From Chloroflexia bacterium (GTDB lineage: Bacteria > Chloroflexota > Chloroflexia > Thermomicrobiales > JALYUS01), in NCBI GenBank assembly GCA_025924435.1, contig JAICIL010000016.1:1-25439 (forward strand): 25,439 nt of DNA, given 5' to 3'. The first letter of the stretch is position 1. Each line of letters opens with the position of its first letter. The position numbers and the translations under genes are program-made. Below the pieces are notes generated by a model, which saw only the letters and a program-made list of their open reading frames with translations, was not told the DNA's origin and did no database searches. Below, in pieces: positions 14,917 to 22,508 of this stretch.

Positions 14917-16878
14917 ATGTTCCCGCTCCTTTTCAGCCCCGTGCGGCTCGGACACACCGAAGCGCCGAACCGGATCGTCTCGACGAGCCACGGGACGAAC
15001 TACGCGGAGGGCGGCGCGCCGAGCGAGCGACTGATCGCCTATCACGCGGCGAAGGCGGCGGGCGGCTGCGGCACCGTGATGATGTTCGGTTCCGCCGCCG
15101 CTTCCCCGCTCACGCCGATCACCGATAACCACGTCAATCTCTGGAACCCCGCCGCCCTGCCCGGCCTCCGCGCCGCCGCTGTCGCGGTGAAGGCGCACGG
15201 CGCGCTCGCCATCAGCCAGGTGACGTGCACCGGGCGGCGCACCCGCAACCAGCCGGATCAACTCGGCTACGGCCCCTCCGACACGGTGAGTGAGATCGCC
15301 CACGAGATCCCGCACATTCTCTCCCTGAGCGAAATCCGCCGCTTCGTGGACGATTACGCCGCCGCCTGCCGCACGCTCAAGGAGTGCGGCTTCGATGGTG
15401 CGGACCTCGCCTTCTACGACGATCAGTTGCCGGACCAATTCTGGGACCCGTCCGTCAACAAGCGCGCGGATGCCTACGGCGGCTCACTGGAAAACCGGAT
15501 GCGCTTCTCCCTGGAAGTGCTGGAGGCGATTCGCGGCGCGGTCGGGCGGGATTTCATCGTCGGCGCGCGCGTTTCCGGCGACGATTACCTGCCGGACGGG
15601 TTGCAACCGGACGAGTTGCTGGCGATCATCACGCGACTTGATCGCACCGGGATGCTCGATTACTTCACCGTCACGGGCGGCACGATCCAGACCTTCCGCT
15701 CGCGCGGGCAGAACATCCCACCCGCCTACTTTCCGCAGGGGACGTTCGTCGAGATGGCGGCACGCGTCAAGGCGGCGGTTCGGGCGCTGGTGATCGTCAC
15801 GGGGCGGATCGTCACGCCCGCGCAGGCGGAAGCGGTGCTGCAAAGCGGCGCGGCGGACATAGTCGGCATGACCCGCGCCCTGATCGCGGACCCCGAATTG
15901 CCGCGCAAGGCGCGCGAGGGGCGGTTGGACGACATTCGCGTCTGCATGGGATCGAACGAGGGGTGCATTGACCGTCTCTACTTCGGTCTGCCGATCGGCT
16001 GCGTCCAGAACCCGGTGGTCGGGCGCGAGCGCGAATGGGGCACGCTCGCCCCGGCGGCAACCCCGAAGCGCGTCGTGGTCGTCGGTGGCGGCCCGGCGGG
16101 GATGGAGGCGGCGCGCGTCGCGGCGGAGCGTGGGCATACCGTCACGCTTTTCGAGCAGTCGGACACGCTCGGCGGCGCGATCCGTATCGCCGCCCGCGCG
16201 CCGGGTTGGGAGGCATATACCGGCGTGATCGAATGGCAGAGTCGGCAACTCGCCAAACTGCCCGTGACCGTCCGGCTTGGCTGCATGGGGACCGTAGATT
16301 CCGTCCTCGCGGCGGAACCGGACGCGGTGATCGTCGCGACGGGCGCGCTCCCCCGCCGCCCGTATCTGCCGGGCGCGGACCTGCCAAACGTCGTGACGGT
16401 CGCGGATGTGCTCGCGGGCAACGCGGCGATTGGGGAGCGATGCGTGATCCTCGATGAGACGGGCTACACGCCCGGCCCGAAGGCGGCAGACGCCCTCAGC
16501 CTCGCCGGGCACGGCGTGGAGATTATCACGCGCCATTACAGCCTCGGCGAGGACATCGGCACGACTGTCCGCGCTGTCCTGCACGAGCGGCTGCTGCGCC
16601 AGGGCGTGACGATCACGACGCTGACGCGGCCCGTCGCCATCCAGCCGGACGGCGTGCGCGTCGTCAATGTCCTGACGGACGCGGCGGGCTTCATCCGGGC
16701 GGATACGGTCATCCTCTCCTCCGGCGGCGTCGCCCAGGATGGCCTCTACCATGCCCTGATCGCCCGCAACGAGCGTCACGGCGGCGGATTGGCACTCCAC
16801 CTGATCGGCGACGCCTTCGCCCCGCGCCACCTCCGCCACGCGATGACCGACGGCGCGCGAACCGGCCGCGCCGTCTGA
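14917..16878 (+). CDS. Old-yellow-enzyme/trimethylamine-dehydrogenase-family NADH:flavin oxidoreductase
   Basis: A 653-residue two-part flavoprotein. Residues 1 to about 370 form the FMN-binding TIM barrel (start pattern LFSPVRLG, then NRIV, and the YGGSLENRMRF motif). From residue 385 a Rossmann domain with G390-G-G-P-A-G395 begins the FAD/NAD(P) module found in 2,4-dienoyl-CoA reductase and trimethylamine dehydrogenase. The Fe-S motif between them has Cys at 343, 350 and 362, but Ser346 where the second of four Cys is expected. ATG at 14917 is the first possible start, because an in-frame TGA lies at 14911-14913. Its ribosome-binding site GGTGAGG belongs to repeat A2. An oxidative demethylation role is possible given the methyltransferase next door. 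Confidence 0.87.
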   Translation: MFPLLFSPVRLGHTEAPNRIVSTSHGTNYAEGGAPSERLIAYHAAKAAGGCGTVMMFGSAAASPLTPITDNHVNLWNPAALPGLRAAAVAVKAHGALAISQVTCTGRRTRNQPDQLGYGPSDTVSEIAHEIPHILSLSEIRRFVDDYAAACRTLKECGFDGADLAFYDDQLPDQFWDPSVNKRADAYGGSLENRMRFSLEVLEAIRGAVGRDFIVGARVSGDDYLPDGLQPDELLAIITRLDRTGMLDYFTVTGGTIQTFRSRGQNIPPAYFPQGTFVEMAARVKAAVRALVIVTGRIVTPAQAEAVLQSGAADIVGMTRALIADPELPRKAREGRLDDIRVCMGSNEGCIDRLYFGLPIGCVQNPVVGREREWGTLAPAATPKRVVVVGGGPAGMEAARVAAERGHTVTLFEQSDTLGGAIRIAARAPGWEAYTGVIEWQSRQLAKLPVTVRLGCMGTVDSVLAAEPDAVIVATGALPRRPYLPGADLPNVVTVADVLAGNAAIGERCVILDETGYTPGPKAADALSLAGHGVEIITRHYSLGEDIGTTVRAVLHERLLRQGVTITTLTRPVAIQPDGVRVVNVLTDAAGFIRADTVILSSGGVAQDGLYHALIARNERHGGGLALHLIGDAFAPRHLRHAMTDGARTGRAV

Positions 16879-16894
16879 ATCCATCGCATCGTGT

Positions 16895-17578
16895 TTAGCG
16901 AGAAATGGTGTGCGGTCTCTCCGTCCGCGCCGTATCGGCGGGCGGCATCGTGGCATATTCCGGGCGGGCGAGGCCGAGCGTCCAGAGGGTGGGTTGCTCG
17001 GTCGGCGTGCCGGAACGGGCGGCCTGCCGCCATGCGCGCAACCGCGTGGTGAGGAAGCGGAAGCGTGCCCCCGCCCAGCCGACGATGACGACGACGAGGG
17101 CGATTCCGCCGAGTTTCGCCCACATCTCCTGCACCGCGCCGCCTTCCGCCGGGGCGCGTGCGCCTTGAAGTTGCGCCACGCCGACGCCGTGATCGTAGAC
17201 CATCTGGCCGCCGAAGTAGCCGGTGAGGACGATGCAGACGATCAGCGCGACGCCGAGTGCGAGGTAGCCGATCGCGCCCGTGCCGTACAGCCCGTCCGCA
17301 TTGCCGAGCCGCATCCCGACGAGGATCAGGCAGCAGAGCACGGTGAGCGCGGCGAAGAGTTCATGCCGGTGGAGGATCGTCAGCGAGGCGGCGTCCTTCG
17401 CCGCGTGCTCCGGACCGGAGAGCACCGCCGCCGCCGCCGCAAGGCTGCCGATCATCAGCGTGTAAAACCCCGCCTGCGTCAGGCTCGCGCGCCGGAAGCC
17501 GACCCCGCACCCGTCCAGCACGACGCTGACGATCAGGAGCGCGATCGGGAAATGCACAATGGCCGGGTGCAGGAACAT
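16895..17578 (-). CDS. DUF2231-family membrane protein
   Basis: A 227-residue protein with four to five hydrophobic segments. It opens with the HPAIVHFPIAL motif that marks DUF2231 proteins and has a conserved HRHELFA pattern near residue 70; His residues in these positions have been suggested to bind haem. The C-terminal 60 residues are hydrophilic, Arg/Thr/Pro-rich and probably cytoplasmic. ATG at 17578 has GGAGGG about ten bases upstream on its strand. It converges on the flavoprotein gene with a 16-base gap and is divergent from the 91-residue gene. Confidence 0.82.
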   Translation of the reverse strand: MFLHPAIVHFPIALLIVSVVLDGCGVGFRRASLTQAGFYTLMIGSLAAAAAVLSGPEHAAKDAASLTILHRHELFAALTVLCCLILVGMRLGNADGLYGTGAIGYLALGVALIVCIVLTGYFGGQMVYDHGVGVAQLQGARAPAEGGAVQEMWAKLGGIALVVVIVGWAGARFRFLTTRLRAWRQAARSGTPTEQPTLWTLGLARPEYATMPPADTARTERPHTISR

Positions 17579-17775
17579 TCGTCGGACCCTCCGGTGGCAC
17601 GATACGGCACCCGCTACAGACGTTCAACACCGGGCAGGAACAAGACAGGACATATACGACGTCAACGGCACGCGGGCATTGGCGAGGAGACGGCAGCAAT
17701 CCAAAAAGCATCGCCGCGCGTCTCTATGGTCGGGATACAACCGTGTTTCTTCGACGGTCAGGAAAGGAGCATGCC

Positions 17776-18051
17776 ATGGCCATCACAGCCGCGTTCACGC
17801 CACAGTCAATGAACGCCAGCCAGTATGACGAGATTATTCGGCGGCTCGCGGCGGCCGGTGCGGGTTCGCCGCCCGGACGCCTCCATCATGTCTGCTTCGG
17901 GACAGGGTCGAACCTGCACGTCCTGGATATCTGGGAGTCGGAAGACACCCTCCGCGCCTTCGGTGAGACGCTGATGCCGATCCTGCAAGAAATCGGCGTT
18001 GACCCCGGACAGCCAGAGATCAACGCGGTTCACAACACCATCGCCGGATAA
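17776..18051 (+). CDS. Small ferredoxin-like-fold hypothetical protein
   Basis: A 91-residue protein. ATG at 17776 follows AAAGGAG (17763-17769) at a spacing of six, the same arrangement as for the ABC ATPase gene. The alternating strand-helix pattern (MNASQYDEIIRRL, HHVCFGTG, LHVLDIWES, FGETLMPIL) resembles dimeric alpha-beta-barrel proteins of the antibiotic-monooxygenase type. I see no catalytic residue that would fix a reaction. It is a single gene, with a strong hairpin 18 bases after its stop. Confidence 0.75.
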   Translation: MAITAAFTPQSMNASQYDEIIRRLAAAGAGSPPGRLHHVCFGTGSNLHVLDIWESEDTLRAFGETLMPILQEIGVDPGQPEINAVHNTIAG

Positions 18052-18069
18052 CGTCCGTTCCGCACGGAA

Positions 18070-18096
18070 GCCCCCTTCCCCGCCGGGGAAGGGGGC
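18070..18096. terminator. Perfect 12-bp hairpin between convergent genes
   Basis: The arms GCCCCCTTCCCC and GGGGAAGGGGGC around a GCC loop form a perfect stem between the stops at 18051 (+) and 18106 (-). There is no T run on either side, so classical intrinsic termination is not assured. It may act as a transcript-end stabiliser or as a bidirectional stop. Confidence 0.6.
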
Positions 18097-18105
18097 CGAC
18101 TCCGC

Positions 18106-19305
18106 CTACAGACTCTTCTGGATCGCCTTGATCCCGTCCGCCATCCGGTCGAGGTCTTCCTCGGTGTTGTAGAAGCCGGTGGCGAGGCGCAGCGCGTCCG
18201 GGTTGTTGATATACTTGGCGACATCGCGGATCGTCACATTATGCTCGGCGAGCAGGCGGTTCTTCAGGTCCGTCGGCGTGATGCCGTCCACCGTGAAGGC
18301 AACGAGGCCGGCCATGTGCTCCTCCGGCGTGACGACGGTGATGCCCTTCATCCCCGAGAGCGTCTTGTGCGCGTACTCGCCCAACCGCTTAATCCGCGCG
18401 TACGCCCAATCCAGCCCGACCTCATCCCGAATCCACTCGGTGGAGGTCTTCTGGCCGACGAGCAGGGGCAGGTTGTAGCCGCCGACATCGAAGCGGGCCG
18501 CGCCCGCCGCCGGGGCGAATGACGCGCCGTAGTAATCGAGCGATCCCCGCTCCATGCCGCCGCCGAAGGTCTGCTCGATCTCGCCGATGCTGCTCGGGCG
18601 GACGTAGAGCGATCCCGTTCCCTCCGGGCCGCAGATCCACTTCTGGCCGGGGCAGGCGTAGAAGTCCGCGCCGAGGTCGTCCATGTCGAGCGGCAGGGAG
18701 CCGAAGGACTGCGCCGCGTCCACCGCAACGAGCACATCGTGGCTGTGCGCCATCTCGGTAATTTCCTTGACGGGCAGCACCGCGCCGGTCGTGTAGGAGA
18801 TGTGCGAGATGACGATCATCCGCGTGCGCGCGTTGACCAGTTGCTCAAACTGGCGGACGGTCTCGCCCTTTTTCATCTCGCCGACGCCGATGTCCGCGAC
18901 GCGGACGCGCGTGCCGTAGCGCCGCTTGGTGAGGAAGGTCGGCATCAGGCCGCCGGGATGCTCGATGTTCGAGGTGATGATCTCGTCGCCGCGCTGCCAG
19001 CGGTACCCGGCGCTGGCGATGTTCATGCCGTCCGTCGTCCGCCCGGCGATGGCGACATCGTTCGGCGTGCAGCCGAGGACGCCCGCGACCGCCTCCTTCG
19101 CCGCCGTCTTCGCCGCCATGATGCCGGGGTAGTGGTTGGGCGCGATCCGCCCCTGCTCCAACTCCTCCATCATCACGTCGTGCATCGCCGTCACCGTCCG
19201 GCGCGGCAGGGGGCCGCAGGTGCCGGTGTTCAGGTAGACCGTATTCGTCACCGCCGGCATCTCCTGCCGGATCTGCTCAACCTTCGCCTCCACCGCGACG
19301 GCCAT
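18106..19305 (-). CDS. Class V PLP-dependent aminotransferase (cysteine-desulfurase/epimerase-like)
   Basis: A 399-residue protein, the usual length for fold-type I class V enzymes (cysteine desulfurase, isopenicillin-N epimerase, EgtE-like lyase). Visible motifs are YLNTGTCGPLP at the N-terminus, a SNIEHPGGLMP segment with the ring-stacking His, VAVDAAQSFG with the pyridine-contacting Asp, and A-C-P-G-Q-K-W with Schiff-base K222. No active-site Cys of the NifS/SufS type is apparent at the C-terminus, so sulfur transfer from Cys is not secure. ATG at 19305 has AAGGGAG about ten bases upstream. It is transcribed alone, with a possible promoter at 19387-19395. Confidence 0.88.
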   Translation of the reverse strand: MAVAVEAKVEQIRQEMPAVTNTVYLNTGTCGPLPRRTVTAMHDVMMEELEQGRIAPNHYPGIMAAKTAAKEAVAGVLGCTPNDVAIAGRTTDGMNIASAGYRWQRGDEIITSNIEHPGGLMPTFLTKRRYGTRVRVADIGVGEMKKGETVRQFEQLVNARTRMIVISHISYTTGAVLPVKEITEMAHSHDVLVAVDAAQSFGSLPLDMDDLGADFYACPGQKWICGPEGTGSLYVRPSSIGEIEQTFGGGMERGSLDYYGASFAPAAGAARFDVGGYNLPLLVGQKTSTEWIRDEVGLDWAYARIKRLGEYAHKTLSGMKGITVVTPEEHMAGLVAFTVDGITPTDLKNRLLAEHNVTIRDVAKYINNPDALRLATGFYNTEEDLDRMADGIKAIQKSL

Positions 19306-19386
19306 GAAGCGTGCTCCCTTCCCGAGAAAAATCGGCAGTCCGCAGTCGGCGGACGACGTCGGCTGCGTGTTCCATTCCTGGGCCGC

Positions 19387-19395
19387 ATGCTACCA
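19387..19395 (-). promoter_or_regulatory. Possible extended -10 promoter of the class V aminotransferase
   Basis: Read on the minus strand, TGG-TAGCAT has the extended -10 form, with a weak TTCGCC 18 bases further upstream. It lies about 80 bases before the ATG. Confidence 0.4.
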
Positions 19396-19426
19396 CATCA
19401 CCATCGGCACGGCGAAGGCAGACCGA

Positions 19427-19951
19427 TCATGTCTCCGAGGCGAGCGCCACGCCGCGCGAGAGGCGTGAGAGCGCGATGAAGAGACGGGCGTCGCTGTTGA
19501 TTATCGGGGCGAAGCCGAGCCTGAGATAGAAGCCGCGCGCCTGCTCGTAGGCGTCCACCACGAGGAACATCACGGGTAGATCGCGTTGAGCCTCGATGCG
19601 ACGCAGCGCATTCGCAACGAGCAAGGATCCCAAACCTTTACCCCTGTATGCCTCATGGACGGCGAGCCTGCCGAGGAGGGCGGCCGGAAGCTCCGGGTAA
19701 CGCGGCAGTCTGGTGCGCAGGCCTTCGGGCACATCCCTGGCGGGGAGTATGGCGGGTGAAAGGGTGTAAAAGCCGATTACCCGCGTCGCATCATGCACCG
19801 GCGTCGCGACGAAAACGGCGCAGACGCGATCCCTCATCTCCTGCACCGCCTGCTGTTTGATGAATCTATCGAGCGGCTCATCGCCCGATGCAAAGTTCGT
19901 CCGGTCGTGCGCCGCAGCCAGACGTACAATAGTGAACTGCGGGGCGCTCAT
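19427..19951 (-). CDS. GNAT acetyltransferase toxin (TacT-like)
   Basis: A 174-residue protein. ATG at 19951 overlaps the antitoxin stop by four bases; a longer reading into the antitoxin gene is rejected. It has the TacT/AtaT layout: FASGDEPLDRFI near the N-terminus, the acetyl-CoA-binding R-G-K-G-L-G loop, and a C-terminal FYLRLGF segment with the Tyr used as general acid. Proteins of this group acetylate the amino acid on charged tRNA and so block translation, which is known for the family. Pairing with a DUF1778 protein makes the toxin call strong. The target tRNA is unknown. Confidence 0.9.
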   Translation of the reverse strand: MSAPQFTIVRLAAAHDRTNFASGDEPLDRFIKQQAVQEMRDRVCAVFVATPVHDATRVIGFYTLSPAILPARDVPEGLRTRLPRYPELPAALLGRLAVHEAYRGKGLGSLLVANALRRIEAQRDLPVMFLVVDAYEQARGFYLRLGFAPIINSDARLFIALSRLSRGVALASET

Positions 19952-20256
19952 ATGTCCGAAAGGACAACGGCATCGTGCCGCGACAATGCTTCTACGAGCT
20001 TCGGCGGGAGTGGTACGGGATTGAGCCATGCATCAATCATCGCCCGTGATGCCTCCGCCCCAACGTCAAGCACTTCGTGCGCGTGGATCACCGCGTACGC
20101 CTTCTCGCGGATCGCCCGCTCAACGAACGCCGTAATTGACATATGCTCATAGGCCGCTGCCCGCTCGGCTTCGCGCTTCGTTTCTTCGGTAATCCGTGCC
20201 GATAGGCGCGCCTGGCGAAGTACTCGGCCCCCCTCCTTCGATCCCGATGTACACAT
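19948..20256 (-). CDS. DUF1778 ribbon-helix-helix antitoxin (TacA-like)
   Basis: A 102-residue protein. Two ATGs are possible. I prefer 20256, which has GGAGG eight bases upstream and a 25-base leader from the mapped promoter; ATG at 20271 (five residues longer) would leave a leader of only about ten bases. The N-terminal half has the ribbon-helix-helix pattern of DUF1778: RQARLSARI, then TEETKREAERAA, then MSITAFVERAI. The C-terminal tail (LPPKLVEAL) would clamp the acetyltransferase. The protein probably represses its own operon through the palindrome over the -35. Confidence 0.9.
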   Translation of the reverse strand: MCTSGSKEGGRVLRQARLSARITEETKREAERAAAYEHMSITAFVERAIREKAYAVIHAHEVLDVGAEASRAMIDAWLNPVPLPPKLVEALSRHDAVVLSDI

Positions 20257-20287
20257 CCTCTCATCCTCCATACATCATCCCGATAGA

Positions 20288-20316
20288 TATGTACAGCATT
20301 TTGACACACACGTCAA
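20288..20316 (-). promoter_or_regulatory. Promoter of the TacAT-like operon
   Basis: On the minus strand TTGACG (20316-20311) and TACATA (20293-20288) are separated by exactly 17 bases. This is the best sigma-70-type promoter in the window. The predicted transcript would begin near 20281, about 25 bases before the antitoxin ATG. Confidence 0.75.
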
Positions 20317-20328
20317 TAACTGTGACAC
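20301..20328. promoter_or_regulatory. Candidate operator of the TacAT-like operon
   Basis: TTGAC-N6-GTCAA (20301-20316) is a perfect inverted repeat covering the -35 hexamer. In addition TGACAC occurs twice, at 20302 and 20323, exactly 21 bases (two helical turns) apart. Ribbon-helix-helix antitoxins bind such short repeats, so autoregulation is likely. Confidence 0.6.
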
Positions 20329-20411
20329 CACGTTCGTGATATGCACGGACCCTTTTCACCCACAGGGATCGTTTGAGTACGCTCGCTGTGTTCGTCCTAC
20401 ATCACGCACCG

Positions 20412-22382
20412 CTAATAGTGCATGATGTAATCGTAGCGCACGGCGGCGATCTCGACGGCGAGCGGAACATCTTCGGGCAGGAGGTAGCGTTGCTCGGCGA
20501 GGGCGAGCGCGGCGTGGCGGACCTGATCGAGATAGTCGTCGCGGTCGCGGTAGCGCTCCGCGATGGACGGGCGCGGGTCGCCCGTCCGGACGCGCTCGGC
20601 GGCGGTGCGCGGGAACGGGAAGGTCGCGCCCTGCATCGGCAGGGTTTGGTCCGCCCCGCCCGTCTCCGGATGGCGCGGGTTCCAGCCGGTGTAGGTCGCG
20701 AGCGGCGCGGCGACGTCCGGCATGCAGATGCCGCCCACCTCGTTGCCGTCCGCATCCACCGCCGCGACGTAGTTGGGGTAGCGCTCGCCCGGCTCGGTCG
20801 GGTAGCGGCCGATGCCGCGCGCCGCGTCCGGCCCGAGGCCGACACGCCGGATAACGGGCAATCGCGCCGGGTCGGGGAGGGCGAGGCCGGGAATCTTCTC
20901 GAAGGCGGCAATCGCCGCCGCACCGGTGATCGCGGTGCCGTCCGCGAGGCGCGGGAAGACGCTGGGCGGCGGCTCCGCATCCTCGACGATCCACCGCTCC
21001 AGATTGATCAGCGCGGCGCGCATCAGCGGCGCGTAGTCAACGGCGTTGGCGACGTACCGCCCGCGCGGTTCGCCCGGCCCGTTGCCGTCCGCGAGCGGCA
21101 GCGACCCGGCGACGTGCTGCGTGCTCGCGAAGAGGTAGACGCGCGATTCGGCGGGCGGCTCGATGTCCCGCGCACCCGCCAGGTCCGTGTGCATCAGCGA
21201 GGTGTCGCCGCGCCAGTATTCGGCGGCGGTGTTCGTAGAGAAAATCTTCGGCACGCCGCCGAGGGCGCGCTGGCGGTCGAGCAGGCCCGCCGTCTGCCCG
21301 GTGATCGGGTCGGTCTGCGGGTCGTCGGCAAAGGGCGGGAGATGGCCGAAACTCGGCTGGTGCTGGTCGGAGGGCTGGGCGTGGCGGTGGTTGAACTCGC
21401 CCCGCCGCGCCCCCGCAACGTGGATGAGCAGGCCGTCGAAGACTCGCCGCCCCGCCTCGTCCACATTGAGGCCAGTGTACAGGAAATGGCGCAGGAAGCG
21501 CCCGCTCTGCGAGACGCCGTAGCCGATCGTCGTGTCAATGCGGCCCGCGCACGGGTTGTCCGCCGCGTCGCCGTGGCGCAGGAAGGAGACGCAATCGCGC
21601 ACCGCGAGCAGCCCTGTCCCGACGACCGGCGCGCGGCGCGTGCGGTAGATCACCTCGTAGACCTTGCCGGGCGCGAACCCCTCCGCCATCCAGATATGGC
21701 CATCGTCCGGCACCGGCGTGCCGCCCTCGTCGCGGGCGAAGTGCCAGCGGTCGCGCGGGATGACCGTGGGCGGGCCGTCCGGCCAGTCGCGCACGCGCAG
21801 GAGGGCGTCCGGCTGGTCGAGATCGGCGGCGCTGTACGGCTGGTGCGCCCGGTCTGCCAGCAGTTTGTGCCGTCCACGGGCATTCGGCTGGAACCAGACG
21901 CGGACCGTGCCCGCGAGCGGGGAGCCGCCGGCATCGAGCGCCTCCGGCGCATCGAGGCCGAGCAGCGCGGCGCTGCGGTGGACATCCCACTGCCAGCCGC
22001 AGCAGGCGACGCTCCAGCCCCGGCGGAAGAGGAAGCCGTCGCCGGGATGAATCTCCGGCGTCTGGGCGAGCGCCTGCGGCACATGGTTCATGCGCGGCAC
22101 TGCGCGCCTGCCGCCCCGGTTGAGCACATCGAAGATGAGGCGGCGGTTCCCCCGCGCGGGATCGGCGGGCTGCAACAGGCAGAAATCGGCGGAGAAGGTC
22201 ACCCGCCCCGCCGCGTCCCGCGCCGCCCTGTCCAGGTCAACAATTGCCCCGTTCGCCGGATGCAGCGGATCAACGGCGAAATGGATCGTCCCGTCAAGCC
22301 GCTCGTACGCGCCCACCTGCCCGAACGCCACCCCGCCCTGATAGGGCGCCCGCGCCGTAATCTCCAGCCCCGCAACCGCCAT
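20412..22382 (-). CDS. Large alpha/beta-hydrolase domain protein
   Basis: A 656-residue protein of the uncharacterised 'alpha/beta hydrolase domain-containing' group (Abhydrolase_10 type). The nucleophile elbow is G-Y-G-V-S-Q-S-G-R-F, with S291 (or S293) as nucleophile. A late Asp and His (for instance in the FASTQHVAGSLP stretch) could complete a triad. No signal peptide is seen at the N-terminus (MAVAGLEITARAP), so it is probably cytoplasmic. ATG at 22382 has GGAAGGGG upstream. It lies downstream of the Cys/Met PLP gene on the same strand, but repeat B2 and about 125 bases separate them. Esters are likely substrates; nothing more specific can be said. Confidence 0.82.
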   Translation of the reverse strand: MAVAGLEITARAPYQGGVAFGQVGAYERLDGTIHFAVDPLHPANGAIVDLDRAARDAAGRVTFSADFCLLQPADPARGNRRLIFDVLNRGGRRAVPRMNHVPQALAQTPEIHPGDGFLFRRGWSVACCGWQWDVHRSAALLGLDAPEALDAGGSPLAGTVRVWFQPNARGRHKLLADRAHQPYSAADLDQPDALLRVRDWPDGPPTVIPRDRWHFARDEGGTPVPDDGHIWMAEGFAPGKVYEVIYRTRRAPVVGTGLLAVRDCVSFLRHGDAADNPCAGRIDTTIGYGVSQSGRFLRHFLYTGLNVDEAGRRVFDGLLIHVAGARRGEFNHRHAQPSDQHQPSFGHLPPFADDPQTDPITGQTAGLLDRQRALGGVPKIFSTNTAAEYWRGDTSLMHTDLAGARDIEPPAESRVYLFASTQHVAGSLPLADGNGPGEPRGRYVANAVDYAPLMRAALINLERWIVEDAEPPPSVFPRLADGTAITGAAAIAAFEKIPGLALPDPARLPVIRRVGLGPDAARGIGRYPTEPGERYPNYVAAVDADGNEVGGICMPDVAAPLATYTGWNPRHPETGGADQTLPMQGATFPFPRTAAERVRTGDPRPSIAERYRDRDDYLDQVRHAALALAEQRYLLPEDVPLAVEIAAVRYDYIMHY

Positions 22383-22411
22383 CTTCCACCCCTTCCGGTA
22401 ACACCGGATTC

Positions 22412-22493
22412 AACCACCAAGACACCAAGAACACGGAGAACACGAAGAGGGAAATCAATTTAATTTCCTGGTGTTCTTGATGTCTTGGTGGTT
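22412..22493. repeat. Foldback element B2, 82 bp
   Basis: The left arm AACCACCAAGACACCAAG plus AACAC and the complementary right arm (GTGTT plus CTTGATGTCTTGGTGGTT) match over 23 bases with one mismatch. The centre is AT-rich (AAATCAATTTAATTT). The first 26 bases are identical to B1 (10361-10441). It lies between two minus-strand genes and may end the upstream one's transcript. Confidence 0.85.
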
Positions 22494-22508
22494 CAGCCCC
22501 CTTGTTGC

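Noticed and set aside
15484..16956. A 490-codon minus-strand frame over the flavoprotein gene
   Set aside because: The flavoprotein is supported over its full length by family motifs, and the opposite frame has a shadow composition.
18070..18096. The hairpin as a third mobile foldback family
   Set aside because: Only one copy is in the window, so a simple transcript end is the plainer explanation.
20373..22463. A 696-codon open frame on the plus strand over the hydrolase gene
   Set aside because: The minus-strand hydrolase has a clear nucleophile elbow and ribosome-binding site, and the plus frame is Arg/Ala-rich without motifs and passes through repeat B2.
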